A stretch of DNA of 64,000 nucleotides from Bin5 sp022827195 (lineage in GTDB: Bacteria; Chloroflexota; Anaerolineae; Caldilineales; Caldilineaceae). The stretch's first letter is position 1. The number at the start of each line of letters is the position of its first letter. Shown piece by piece: positions 8,117-16,731 of the stretch. The stretch is taken from NCBI GenBank assembly GCA_965208275.1, contig OZ242331.1:4650001-4714000 (forward strand), written 5' to 3'. Position numbers and translations under genes: made by a program. Below the pieces are notes generated by a model, which did no database searches, was not told the DNA's origin, and saw only the letters and a program-made list of their open reading frames with translations.

Positions 8117-11100
8117 CTATCCGCTATCCAGCGTCGGTCTGGCCAGCAGCCTGACGCGCGCTGGAAAACTGACCGTGACGGGGCCGAGCAGCCCTGAAAC
8201 CGTCTGCCCCGGAAAGACATAGTCAGACTCGTACGGCCCCGTGCTGAAATAGTTGGCCAGCGTGTTGTAGACGGACACTTCCAACTCGTTGTCGCCCGCG
8301 CGCACCTGGCCGGTGATGTCGAAGCGGTAGGGACGCGCCAGTCCGACGCCCACAACCTGCCCGTTGACGGCCACCTCCGCCGTTGTGTTTACTGCGCCCA
8401 GGTCGAGAATGACTTCACCCTGCAACTGCTCATGCGTGAGGGAGAATTTCTTCATGTAGACTGCGCCGCCGGAGTAGCACTCCAACGCGTACTGGCTCCA
8501 ATCGCCCAAGGGAAGGGACGCCTCCGCGCATTCGAAGCGAACCGGCTGGCGGATGGCCGCGCCGGCGTAGACGCCGGGTTTCTGTTCCACGCGCAACGCA
8601 ACCTGGGAGACTTCCGCGACCGCCGCATCCAGTCGCACCTGCCCGTCCTGGAATGCCCTTTCGGCGCCGTCAATCCATACCTGAACGCTCTCCGCATCCA
8701 CGTCCAGATGGAGCGTATGCGTCCCCGCCGGCGCCTCGCACCTGTACCAGCCGACGCGTCTCTCTTTGTGCGGGGCGGTTTCATATACAAGCTCGGAAGG
8801 CTCGGCGAACCAGGTCAGCCGCGCCGCCGGACGGTCTCGCACAGGTGTCGTCGACTGCTCCAGAAGAGCAGCATACGCCCGCAAGGGTTGGGCAGGCGGC
8901 TGGACACAAGCGAGCAGGAGAAGGTTCAGCCCTTTCTGCAGGAAGACCTCTGTCGCTGCCTGAACCTGTTCCCCGGAACTGTCCGGCTGCAGAGCCTCCC
9001 CGTTCAGCCACGCCTGCTCCACCTGCCCGCTGTCGGCCCCCAGATGAAGGTTCCAGCGCCCAGCCCGCGGCGCCCGCACATGTGTGTACAGATAGCGCAC
9101 GCTCTCTTCATGCTCGTCGGCAACGTCAAGGCAGAGAAATGAGTCCCCGACACCGTGGCTCCCGCCAAATACGTCGCTTCCCGGCTGCCCGAACTCCTGC
9201 GAAAAGCAGACCGTCTGCCAGCCAATCTCTCCGGCGTTCAGCGCATCTGCGTCCCCGGCGGCCAATGCCGCCAGTTCAGGCGGGACGCGCCCGCGCGGGA
9301 AAGGGCCGCTTGCCCGCCAGTAGGGGCCAAAAGTGTAGGTGAAAACGGGCCAACCCCCGTCGTCGTAGTCGCGGCTGTGCCAGCCCAGCGCCTCGCCCGC
9401 CGTCTCCTCCTCCCGGTAGCGGAACTGTCGCGCTTCCGCGCCTATTTTTTCATCACCGGCCGGATCGCGGAAATCGCCCCAGCGGTTGTCCATCGTTGGC
9501 GTCAACCGGAACGACCAGTCGCCCGTCAGGTGCATGGGGGCCGGCGCCGGGCCGAAGCGGGCCTGCGCACCGTACTCGCGCCCCCCATGCCGCACGCGCA
9601 CTGTTTTGCCGCCCCCTTCTTCGATTGTGCCCCTGATCTTCACGGTATCGCCGGCCGTCTCCACATGCGTGATCGCCCCCAGATTGTCCGCCGTCACAGC
9701 CGGCCTCCCTGCGGGCGGGCGCATTACCAGGACAATGCCTTGGTTGGCCTCCATCGTCAACCGTACCGTAGTCCAGTCATCCGTGTGGGAGAAACGGTGC
9801 CATGGCGTAACCTCGCCGTTCCAGCAGTCCCAGATCTCCGGTTCGCCGCGCACACGCAGGGCAAAAGTCAACTCTCTTCGCACCGACTCGACATTATAGA
9901 GGAAGTAGACGTCCAGATCACCGATTCTCTGATGCGTGTGGAAGACGTTCCTACCTGAAGCAACCACATCCCGGTCGATCGCGTCCGAGATAACCGCTGC
10001 TATATCGACCCCCCGCTGCGCGGCATGGGGCGTGCGCGCCGTCTCCTGGCCTGGCAGGAAGATTCCCTGCCCGCCGTGTTCGTTGTGCTGCCGGTAGATG
10101 CTTCCCAGCGCCTGGCTGTGCACCTCGGTCCGGTGGACGGCCTCTTCGCTGGAAGCGATGCCAAAGATATGCCGCAGCGCAGCCCGCACCTGGGGGTCGT
10201 TGCGGCCGTGCTCCTGCGATGCGCCCGGCAGCCGGCGGAAGGCCACGACCGTGCCGCCCCCGTCATAGAACTCCAGCAGCTTCGCCAGCGTCTGGCGGCG
10301 GATCGTCGTCATCGGCGGCAGGATCACGGCCCGGAACCGGATGCCGGCGATCTCCAGGGTCCCGTCGCGCACAACCGCCTCGCTTAGCAGGTTGTCGTCG
10401 ACGAAATCGAAGTCGATGCCCGCCCCATAGACCTGGCGGGCGAGCGAGAAGGTGGTCATTGCGCAGTCGTCGGCCGCGCTCGTGAAGGAGTCGCCGCGCA
10501 GCCAGTTGGCGTGGACCGTCGTCAGCGGGTAGAGCAGCGCCGCGTCGGCCACGTGCGTGCCCTGGCTCATCACCGCGCTCAGGCGGGAGACATAGTCCAC
10601 GAAGGTCTGCCAGTGCTCCCAGTAGGGCTGGCGCCAGTGAACTGACGGCGGCACCCACTCGTACCAACCGGCCAGCGTATTGTAGAGCCCGCCGTGCTGG
10701 TTGTAGAGGTTCAGACCGTAGGCATAGTTCTCATTCGTCCAGGCGATGTTCTGCTCCTGGGTCATGCCCCAGCCCGACCCCCAGTAGACGCACATCGCAG
10801 CCCGCTCGCGCCGGTAGATGTGCTGGACCGAGCTGGAGAGCTTGGCGTCGATGAAGCAGCGTTCGCCCGGCAGGCTCGCGCCGGGGTCCTCGTTGCCGGT
10901 CACGTGGAACCAGCGCATCAGGCGGAAGAAGTCGCCGTAATGCCACGTCTGCCCCAGCATATCCTGCCGGCCCCAGGTCGCGATCGTGCCGTAGCGCATC
11001 CCCCGCTCTTCGTGCCATTCGCACAGCGGCCTGTAGAGGTTCTCCTCCAGCAGCGCCGACATCACCTCGTAATAGTCGCAGCGGATTTTGTCGGTGAAGT

Positions 11101-11923
11101 CGCCGATATCGTGGAAGAGGCCGAACAGATGGGGCGCGGGATCGTAGCCCTTTTCCGCCCTGAACCGCGCGGCCAGCTCAGGCGCGTAGAGGATTTTGCC
11201 GTTGAGGACATAGAGCTCGTCCTGCCCGTAGAGCGAGAGCGTGCCGGGAACAAAGTCGCGCAGACGCTCCTCGTGCTCCTGCCAGTAGATTTCGAGATAG
11301 CGCGCCGCGACATGGGGGTTGAGGTAGTCGAGATCGTGAGGATGGCTGGCGACGGCAGCGAGCAGCCAGCCCGGTTCGGGCGCGTCCCACGCCAGAGGCT
11401 GCCCCGGTTCCGGCAGTGCCAGTTTCCGGCTAGAGTCGGGATCCAAGCCCCCGTCCTCGATCCGGAATGCGGCTGCGGCCAGGACCGTCTCCCCCTGCGG
11501 CAGGTCGAGCTGCAGCGTCCCCTCCTCCTGCGAGCGCGCCTCGTGAATGACCAGCCGGCGGCCGTGCAACTCCGGCCGCGCCGCGCGCTCCGCCCGCAGC
11601 AGATCCTGCCAGTATTCGCGTCCCTCCCAGCCGGAGAACCACGCTTCCAGCCCAAGACGCTCGTGTTCAGCGACCGAATGGCGGAAGAACTCCCACCACT
11701 CCTCGCTGAAGTAGGCGGGGTCTGTGCCGTACCGCTCGCCGTCCAGGTAACGCGGGTAGTACCACGTACCCCCCACGCCCTTCTTCTTTAGCTCCTCCAA
11801 CTGCCAGGTGATGCGCTCCTTATCCAGCTCTCCCGTCTCCCAGAACCAGGTGACGAAGTCGCTGTAGTCCCGGGAGGGTCGGCGAAAGAGCTCCAACAGT
11901 TTCGTATGCGCAGGAGAGTTCAT
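8117..11923 (-). CDS. Large glycoside hydrolase, GH106 (alpha-L-rhamnosidase)-like
   Basis: A 1268-residue protein without a visible signal peptide. The N-terminus (FRRPSRDYSDFVTWFWETGE, then GVGGTWYYPRYLDGERYG) has the GH106-type opening, a WFW segment followed by a Gly-rich loop. The middle (residues 240-480) is a barrel-like region with many Trp/Tyr and acidic residues, for example RYGTIATWGRQDMLGQTWH and CFIDAKLSSS. An amidotransferase-like domain follows (500-680). The C-terminal third holds beta-sandwich, galactose-binding-like modules, ending in DNELEVSVYNTLANYF and YVFPGQTVSGLLGPV, seen in glycosidases that bind branched sugars. GH106 enzymes release L-rhamnose. It follows two ABC permease genes and precedes the sugar-acid dehydratase. 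The substrate is inferred from family and from the mutarotase nearby. Confidence 0.78.
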   Translation of the reverse strand: MNSPAHTKLLELFRRPSRDYSDFVTWFWETGELDKERITWQLEELKKKGVGGTWYYPRYLDGERYGTDPAYFSEEWWEFFRHSVAEHERLGLEAWFSGWEGREYWQDLLRAERAARPELHGRRLVIHEARSQEEGTLQLDLPQGETVLAAAAFRIEDGGLDPDSSRKLALPEPGQPLAWDAPEPGWLLAAVASHPHDLDYLNPHVAARYLEIYWQEHEERLRDFVPGTLSLYGQDELYVLNGKILYAPELAARFRAEKGYDPAPHLFGLFHDIGDFTDKIRCDYYEVMSALLEENLYRPLCEWHEERGMRYGTIATWGRQDMLGQTWHYGDFFRLMRWFHVTGNEDPGASLPGERCFIDAKLSSSVQHIYRRERAAMCVYWGSGWGMTQEQNIAWTNENYAYGLNLYNQHGGLYNTLAGWYEWVPPSVHWRQPYWEHWQTFVDYVSRLSAVMSQGTHVADAALLYPLTTVHANWLRGDSFTSAADDCAMTTFSLARQVYGAGIDFDFVDDNLLSEAVVRDGTLEIAGIRFRAVILPPMTTIRRQTLAKLLEFYDGGGTVVAFRRLPGASQEHGRNDPQVRAALRHIFGIASSEEAVHRTEVHSQALGSIYRQHNEHGGQGIFLPGQETARTPHAAQRGVDIAAVISDAIDRDVVASGRNVFHTHQRIGDLDVYFLYNVESVRRELTFALRVRGEPEIWDCWNGEVTPWHRFSHTDDWTTVRLTMEANQGIVLVMRPPAGRPAVTADNLGAITHVETAGDTVKIRGTIEEGGGKTVRVRHGGREYGAQARFGPAPAPMHLTGDWSFRLTPTMDNRWGDFRDPAGDEKIGAEARQFRYREEETAGEALGWHSRDYDDGGWPVFTYTFGPYWRASGPFPRGRVPPELAALAAGDADALNAGEIGWQTVCFSQEFGQPGSDVFGGSHGVGDSFLCLDVADEHEESVRYLYTHVRAPRAGRWNLHLGADSGQVEQAWLNGEALQPDSSGEQVQAATEVFLQKGLNLLLLACVQPPAQPLRAYAALLEQSTTPVRDRPAARLTWFAEPSELVYETAPHKERRVGWYRCEAPAGTHTLHLDVDAESVQVWIDGAERAFQDGQVRLDAAVAEVSQVALRVEQKPGVYAGAAIRQPVRFECAEASLPLGDWSQYALECYSGGAVYMKKFSLTHEQLQGEVILDLGAVNTTAEVAVNGQVVGVGLARPYRFDITGQVRAGDNELEVSVYNTLANYFSTGPYESDYVFPGQTVSGLLGPVTVSFPARVRLLARPTLDSG

Positions 11924-11981
11924 CTGTCTTTACGGCTGTGTGATGAATCGTGGAATCCCAATCGCTCAGTGAAGATACCGG

Positions 11982-12009
11982 CAACCGACCACTGGCCACT
12001 GGCCACTGA
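11982..12009. repeat. Heptamer tandem array, 4 units
   Basis: In register: CAACCGA, CCACTGG, CCACTGG, CCACTGA. It lies between the permease stop at 12012 and the glycosidase start at 11923 and ends three bases from the permease stop codon. Confidence 0.75.
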
Positions 12010-12011
12010 AG

Positions 12012-12890
12012 TTACACCTTGATCGCGCCCGAAGTCAGGCCGGCCACAAACCAGCGGCTGGTGAAGAAGAAGAGGATCACCAAGGGGATCGAGCCGATCA
12101 GCAGCCCCGCCATCGTCAGCCCGTAACGAGTGAAGTACTCAGTCTGATACGTCCACAGGCCCGGCGTCAAAGGCAGGAGGTTCTGCCGGTTGACAGTCAG
12201 CGCGGGCCAGATGAGATTGTTCCACGTGCCCAGAATGTTCAGAATTGCGGCCACCCCCAGCATCGACTTGCTCAGCGGAAGCGCAATCCGCCAGTAGCCC
12301 TGCCACTCGCTCGCGCCGTCAATGCGCGCCGCGTCGAACAGTTCCTTCGGCAGGCTTTCAAAAAACGTACGTAGAATGAACATCGCGAACACCTGCCCGC
12401 TCGCGATCCAGGGCAGGATCATCGCCCAATAGGTGTTGATCAGCCCGAGGTCCTTCACCAACACAAAGGATGGAATCAGGGTCATCGCCGACGGCACCAT
12501 CATCAGCGACAACACCAGGTAGAAAAGCACCTGACGGGCCGGGAACTTTAGGATTCCGAAGGCATAGGCCGAAAGCGACGCCAGCAGCAGCACTCCGATC
12601 ACGGTCACCCCGCTCACAATGATGCTGTTCCTGATGAACTGCTGCACGATCTCAAACGCCAGCCCATAATTCTCCCAGTGCAACGGAAACGTCAGCGCGA
12701 ACGGCTGCCGGGCGAACTGCGGGATCGTCTTCAGCGAAATCAGAAACGCCATCACCAGCGGCGCGATGCCCCCCACCAGGAAAAGGCCCAATACCACGAC
12801 CCGCCACCAGTCCCCTCGCAGGAACACACCCACCTGCTCACTCCTGCTCCGTCTGTATTGTCCTCTTAAATCCATCCCCGCCGCGCTCAT
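12012..12890 (-). CDS. ABC transporter permease, carbohydrate uptake (MalG type)
   Basis: A 292-residue inner-membrane permease of the binding-protein-dependent transport family. Hydrophobic segments fall near residues 30-50, 92-115, 128-150, 160-180 and 260-280. The cytoplasmic EAA loop, which contacts the ATPase, reads DAARIDGASEWQGYWRIALP near residue 185, including the conserved G of the EAA---G motif. It is typically paired with a MalF-type permease, here directly upstream. The start is ATG 12890 or ATG 12875. Seen with the solute-binding protein at 14858-16360, it forms a CUT1-type sugar importer. No ATPase gene is in the window. Confidence 0.92.
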   Translation of the reverse strand: MSAAGMDLRGQYRRSRSEQVGVFLRGDWWRVVVLGLFLVGGIAPLVMAFLISLKTIPQFARQPFALTFPLHWENYGLAFEIVQQFIRNSIIVSGVTVIGVLLLASLSAYAFGILKFPARQVLFYLVLSLMMVPSAMTLIPSFVLVKDLGLINTYWAMILPWIASGQVFAMFILRTFFESLPKELFDAARIDGASEWQGYWRIALPLSKSMLGVAAILNILGTWNNLIWPALTVNRQNLLPLTPGLWTYQTEYFTRYGLTMAGLLIGSIPLVILFFFTSRWFVAGLTSGAIKV

Positions 12891-12901
12891 GCCCTAACCC
12901 C

Positions 12902-12943
12902 CCACTATCCACTATCTGCTGGCCACTGGCCACCGACAACTGC
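12902..12943. repeat. Heptamer tandem array, 6 units
   Basis: Six units fill the gap between the two permease genes: CCACTAT, CCACTAT, CTGCTGG, CCACTGG, CCACCGA, CAACTGC. This is one of the two longest arrays and occupies nearly the whole 55-bp intergenic space. Confidence 0.75.
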
Positions 12944-12945
12944 CT

Positions 12946-13905
12946 CTAATACTCTTCAGTCGTGATGTACTTCATATTGATCAGCGTCAACACGAGCGTG
13001 ATCAGAAACAACACAACCCCAATCGCCGAGGCATACCCCATCTTGTTGATGCGGAATGCATTCCAGAACATCCACATTCCCGGTACCATCGTACTGTTGA
13101 TCGGCCCACCCTGCGTCATCGCGAACACCGCCGTGAACTCCTGCACGCCCCACATGATCGTGAGCACAGAAATCAACTTGATCTGCCCCGCAATCAGCGG
13201 CAGCTCGATCGACCAGAAGCGCCGCATCTCCGTCGCCCCGTCGATCATGGCGCTCTCCACGATCTCGTACGGGATCGCCTGCAGGCCGGCCAGCAGAATC
13301 AGGATCGCCACCCCGTCCACCCAGGGAAAATTGCGCAGCATCACCGCGTACAGCGCCACGTTCGGGTCAGACAGCCATGCCCGCGTCCACTCCTCCAGCC
13401 CTACCCACGTCAGAATCGCGTTCAGCGGCCCTACCTTTACATCGTAGATGAACTTCCACAGCATCAACGGCACGATCGCGGGAATAACCACCGGCAGAAT
13501 CATCCCCAAGCGGAACGAATACTGCACCCTTCCACCCCGCAGCCGGTGTATCAGCACAGCAATGAACAGTGAAACACCCACCGTCGACACCACATACCAG
13601 GCCGCCAGCTGCAGCATGTGGTCCATCGAATTCAGAAATACCCGGTCCTTGGTGAAAAGCTGGATGAAGTTGCCCAGGCCTACAAAGTCCGCGGACAAGC
13701 CCGGCGCCCACTTGAACACCGACCGGTACAACCCCAGCAGGGCTGGATAATACATAAACACCAGCAGGAAAACGAAGGTAGGGGCGAGCATGGTATAGGC
13801 GACGCGCCCCTCGTAGATGCGTCTTCCCAGTGATTTCCTGCGCGCCTGCGCACCCACGGATTGGGCTGCCACTTCGGGCATAGCGGACATCTCTTCTACA
13901 GCCAT
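12946..13905 (-). CDS. ABC transporter permease, carbohydrate uptake (MalF/UgpA type)
   Basis: A 319-residue permease with six likely membrane helices: about residues 37-57, 98-118, 132-150, 182-202, 235-255 and 288-308. AYTMLAPTFVFLLVFMYYP is the first helix, as in LacF/UgpA proteins. The EAA loop is VESAMIDGATEMRRFWSIEL near residue 215. ATG 13905 has GAGGA 8 nt upstream. It would form a heterodimer with the permease encoded at 12012-12890 in the cytoplasmic membrane. It sits downstream of the phytanoyl-CoA-dioxygenase-like gene, with which it is probably co-transcribed. Confidence 0.92.
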   Translation of the reverse strand: MAVEEMSAMPEVAAQSVGAQARRKSLGRRIYEGRVAYTMLAPTFVFLLVFMYYPALLGLYRSVFKWAPGLSADFVGLGNFIQLFTKDRVFLNSMDHMLQLAAWYVVSTVGVSLFIAVLIHRLRGGRVQYSFRLGMILPVVIPAIVPLMLWKFIYDVKVGPLNAILTWVGLEEWTRAWLSDPNVALYAVMLRNFPWVDGVAILILLAGLQAIPYEIVESAMIDGATEMRRFWSIELPLIAGQIKLISVLTIMWGVQEFTAVFAMTQGGPINSTMVPGMWMFWNAFRINKMGYASAIGVVLFLITLVLTLINMKYITTEEY

Positions 13906-13963
13906 GAGAGCATCCTCAAACTTCAGCGGCTACGGGATTGGGGCCAATGAACTTCCCCAATTG

Positions 13964-14758
13964 CTAACTATTCGGATAGATCAAAGGCAGATGTTCGTCG
14001 TCTGCGATTTCGTCGCCCACGCGCAGGTGAGCGGCCACCTTTGCCGGCAGCGCAGCCGGCCGGCCGTTGTACACCGCGCCTGCGGGCATGAACAGCATCG
14101 CCAGCGCCCGCCGCGGATGGACCGTCATATTGGGGCCGGCGGCATGGGCGGTCATGCCGTTGATAAAGACAGCGCCGCCGGCCTGAACTTCAGCGGCAAC
14201 CGGCTCGATCGCTCTCCATTCGGGATAGTCGGCCAGCAGACCGTCGATCCTGGTTTCGTTCAGATTGCCCGTAACATCGAAGCGGCTGCTCCTGTGCGTG
14301 CCCGGCAGAAAGTACATGAAGCCGTTCTGCAGTGTGGCATCATCCAGCGCGACCCACAGCATGATCGACTGCCGTGAATGGAAGGGGTCCATGGCATTGT
14401 CCACGTGCCAGTTGGTCGGCTGGGCCCACGGCTCCTTCACCAGCGCGTGGTCGTGGTAGAGGCGGACGCCGTCTACGCCGGCCAGCGCTGCGGCCAGCCG
14501 CCCCAGGCGCGGGTCCGTCACCAGCTGCTTGATCTCCTCGCTCGTCTTCCACAGGTTCACGCACTGCACGAAGACATCTTCATAGTGGTCGCTGCGCCCC
14601 TGGTTGTGGCGGGCGTTGATTGAGAAATGCCGCGCCATGCCTTCGGCCAGCGCGGCACGCCACTTTTCCAGCTCCTCCCCGTCCAGCAGGGCTTCAACGA
14701 CAAGGTAGCCGTTCTCGCGGTAGAATTCGACCTGCCGTTGGGACAGCAGTGTGAGCAT
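13964..14758 (-). CDS. Phytanoyl-CoA dioxygenase (PhyH)-family protein
   Basis: A 264-residue iron(II)/2-oxoglutarate-dependent dioxygenase-like protein. The iron triad is visible as His-x-Asp in NWHVDNAMDP (about residue 138) and the distal His in NGMTAHAAGPN (about 205), with Arg in HPRRALAM about ten residues later to bind 2-oxoglutarate. The N-terminus QVEFYRENGYLVVEALLDGE is the usual PhyH opening. The family hydroxylates diverse small molecules; the substrate cannot be told. It lies between the sugar-binding protein gene and the permease genes, an unusual position inside a transporter operon, and heptamer repeats flank its start. Confidence 0.87.
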   Translation of the reverse strand: MLTLLSQRQVEFYRENGYLVVEALLDGEELEKWRAALAEGMARHFSINARHNQGRSDHYEDVFVQCVNLWKTSEEIKQLVTDPRLGRLAAALAGVDGVRLYHDHALVKEPWAQPTNWHVDNAMDPFHSRQSIMLWVALDDATLQNGFMYFLPGTHRSSRFDVTGNLNETRIDGLLADYPEWRAIEPVAAEVQAGGAVFINGMTAHAAGPNMTVHPRRALAMLFMPAGAVYNGRPAALPAKVAAHLRVGDEIADDEHLPLIYPNS

Positions 14759-14768
14759 AACCCCGATA

Positions 14769-14810
14769 CCGGTGACCAGTCGCCGGTGACCAGTGGCCAG
14801 CGGCCAGTGA
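14769..14810. repeat. Heptamer tandem array, 6 units
   Basis: Six units in perfect register: CCGGTGA, CCAGTCG, CCGGTGA, CCAGTGG, CCAGCGG, CCAGTGA. This is the reverse-complement orientation relative to the arrays at 11982 and 12902. It lies just upstream of the PhyH-family gene. Confidence 0.75.
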
Positions 14811-14823
14811 GAGAAGTTCCTGG

Positions 14824-14851
14824 CAACTGACCACTGGAAACTGGCGACTGC
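14824..14851. repeat. Heptamer tandem array, 4 units
   Basis: CAACTGA, CCACTGG, AAACTGG, CGACTGC, ending 6 bp before the stop codon of the solute-binding protein gene. Together with the array at 14769 it fills the whole gap, with the two arrays in opposite orientation. Confidence 0.7.
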
Positions 14852-14857
14852 AGTTCA

Positions 14858-16360
14858 CTAGCAGGTCAGGTTCTCGCGCTCAATGTAACGGTCGGCGTAG
14901 AGGTCGAAGGACTCCTGGATGATGTCCAGCGCGGTGTCCAGGTCCATCTGGTCCAGCAGGTAGGAGCGCCAAGCCTGGCCGATCGGCTCGGCCGCCTCGG
15001 CGTCCAGCTTGACCTCCTCGTACACGAACATCTGCGTCTCACCGATCTGCTCGGTCAGCAGCGCAAACGGTTCCTCGAAGCGCGGGTCGACCGGCACATT
15101 CTTCACGTTCGGCATCAAGGTGCCGATCTCCGACTGGATCGTGTGCAGATTGTCCGGCACCGAGATCCAGCGCATCAGGTCGACGGCGGCATCGATCACG
15201 CCGTCCTTCTCCGAACGCGTCGAAATCGCGATCTGATCGCCCACAGGACCGCCAATCGGCCACGCCGGCGTCGGCGGGTCCGTTACCAGGTCACTGCTCT
15301 CCTTCGTCAGGATCGGCGCAAAGAAGGTGCTCCACTCGAAGTCGACCAGCGGATCGTGCAGCAACCGCGGGAACGACCACGTGCCGTTCTCCATGATCGG
15401 CTCGACCTTGTTCAGGAAGCGCGTATGGCTGTCCGTGGCCTGCGTCGTCCAGTCCGCCGGCCGGTAGGGCACATTCTGCTTCCACAGCTCCATCCACTCG
15501 CGGTACTGCGGCAGCTGCGCATGGTAGACGCCGGTCTCGATCGCGCAGGCCACCTCTTCGTATGTGGCCGTGCCGCGGTCGGGGTTCACCTGCGGCTCGA
15601 TCTCGCCGGCCATCAGCATCCCGCCCATCTGCACGCGATACCAGTGGTCCGTATCCGACACACGGCCGGTCCAGCCGCCGTAGGCATCGATGCCCTCATC
15701 GCGGAACGCCTGGCACACCGAGAGGAACTCGGCGTAGTTCGTTGGCACGTCCTGGCCCAGATCGTTGAACCAGTCCACGTTGTAGTAGAAGAACGTCGTG
15801 ATAAGCCCGAAGACCATGTTGTAGTAGCCGTCCCGCATCAGCGTCTCACCTGTGGGGATCGGGAAGAACTGGTCGAGCCACTTTCCGCTGCCGGGGTCGC
15901 CGGCAGGGATGTAGGGGTTCGGCTGGTTGAAATAGGGGGTCAGCTCCGCCCACCAGCCCTTGTCCAGGTCATCTTTGATGTGCCAGTGCGCGTGCGTCGT
16001 GATGTGCGGAATCGTCCCGGCCGTCTGCTGCGCAATCGTCCACTCGCGGCTGCTGATGCCCTGCGGAATGCGGATCCACTCGATGCTGACGTCGGGGTGT
16101 TCCGCCGTATAGCCGTCCAGCACCTCGAGGATCTTGTTGTGCGGCAGCGGGTTGTCCTCGGTGCGCTCCATGCTCTGGGTCGGCGTCCAGCCGCCCCAGA
16201 ACGTGACCAGCTCTTTGACTTCGCCCATGGCGTCGTCACCGTCTCCCGCGGGCGCCATCGGCGCCTGGCAGGCGGCGAGCGCGCCGCCCATTCCCGCGCC
16301 GAGCGCAGCTACACCTACCCCTTTTAGCAGCGCGCGTCGCGAAATAAGATTCTCGGCCAT
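14858..16360 (-). CDS. ABC sugar transporter solute-binding lipoprotein
   Basis: A 500-residue extracellular solute-binding protein (family 1). The N-terminus has a twin-arginine-like signal (ISRRALLKGVG) and a lipobox ending LAACQAP, so it is probably exported folded through Tat and lipid-anchored at Cys about residue 33. The mature part opens with a strand and helix typical of CUT1 binding proteins (ELVTFWGGW, then IEWIRIPQG). ATG 16360 has a strong AAAGGAG site; an in-frame start 26 codons upstream is not supported. It is the first gene of the minus-strand operon and presumably delivers sugar to the permeases downstream. The ligand is unknown; rhamnose-containing oligosaccharide is inferred from the cluster. 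Confidence 0.9.
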   Translation of the reverse strand: MAENLISRRALLKGVGVAALGAGMGGALAACQAPMAPAGDGDDAMGEVKELVTFWGGWTPTQSMERTEDNPLPHNKILEVLDGYTAEHPDVSIEWIRIPQGISSREWTIAQQTAGTIPHITTHAHWHIKDDLDKGWWAELTPYFNQPNPYIPAGDPGSGKWLDQFFPIPTGETLMRDGYYNMVFGLITTFFYYNVDWFNDLGQDVPTNYAEFLSVCQAFRDEGIDAYGGWTGRVSDTDHWYRVQMGGMLMAGEIEPQVNPDRGTATYEEVACAIETGVYHAQLPQYREWMELWKQNVPYRPADWTTQATDSHTRFLNKVEPIMENGTWSFPRLLHDPLVDFEWSTFFAPILTKESSDLVTDPPTPAWPIGGPVGDQIAISTRSEKDGVIDAAVDLMRWISVPDNLHTIQSEIGTLMPNVKNVPVDPRFEEPFALLTEQIGETQMFVYEEVKLDAEAAEPIGQAWRSYLLDQMDLDTALDIIQESFDLYADRYIERENLTC

Positions 16361-16702
16361 CTGTTTTCTCCTTTGTTCAGAAAAGTGTGGGAATTGAATC
16401 TGTCCGGTCAGGGAGTTCGTCCTGCACCTGCCCTTCAAAGGGCCCGGCGCAGTCTACTTCCATACCGGGACCGTGGTGAACCAAAAAAGCTGCAGTCCTA
16501 CGACGATACGGGCCTCCTTCGCAAAGATGGTTTGGACGTAGATGAAGTGAAGATTTCCGGAAGAAGGGGCGCTTTTGGCCTCTTGTTAGTCGAATATCGA
16601 ATGTCCGCCTGGGTCTGGATTACCGGTGCAAGTTGCCGTCAGACCGCCCGTTTTTGACCAGCTGCGACGGCATAATAGAGTGTCCACCGGATAGACGCGA
16701 CA

Positions 16703-16731
16703 AGTATAAACAAGAGCGCGCCTCATGTCTA
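16703..16731 (-). promoter_or_regulatory. Candidate sigma-70 promoter of the sugar operon
   Basis: On the minus strand, TAGACA (16731-16726) and TATACT (16708-16703) are separated by exactly 17 bp, five and five of six matches to the consensus hexamers. It would start transcription near 16696 and leave an untranslated leader of about 335 nt before the binding-protein gene. Confidence 0.5.
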
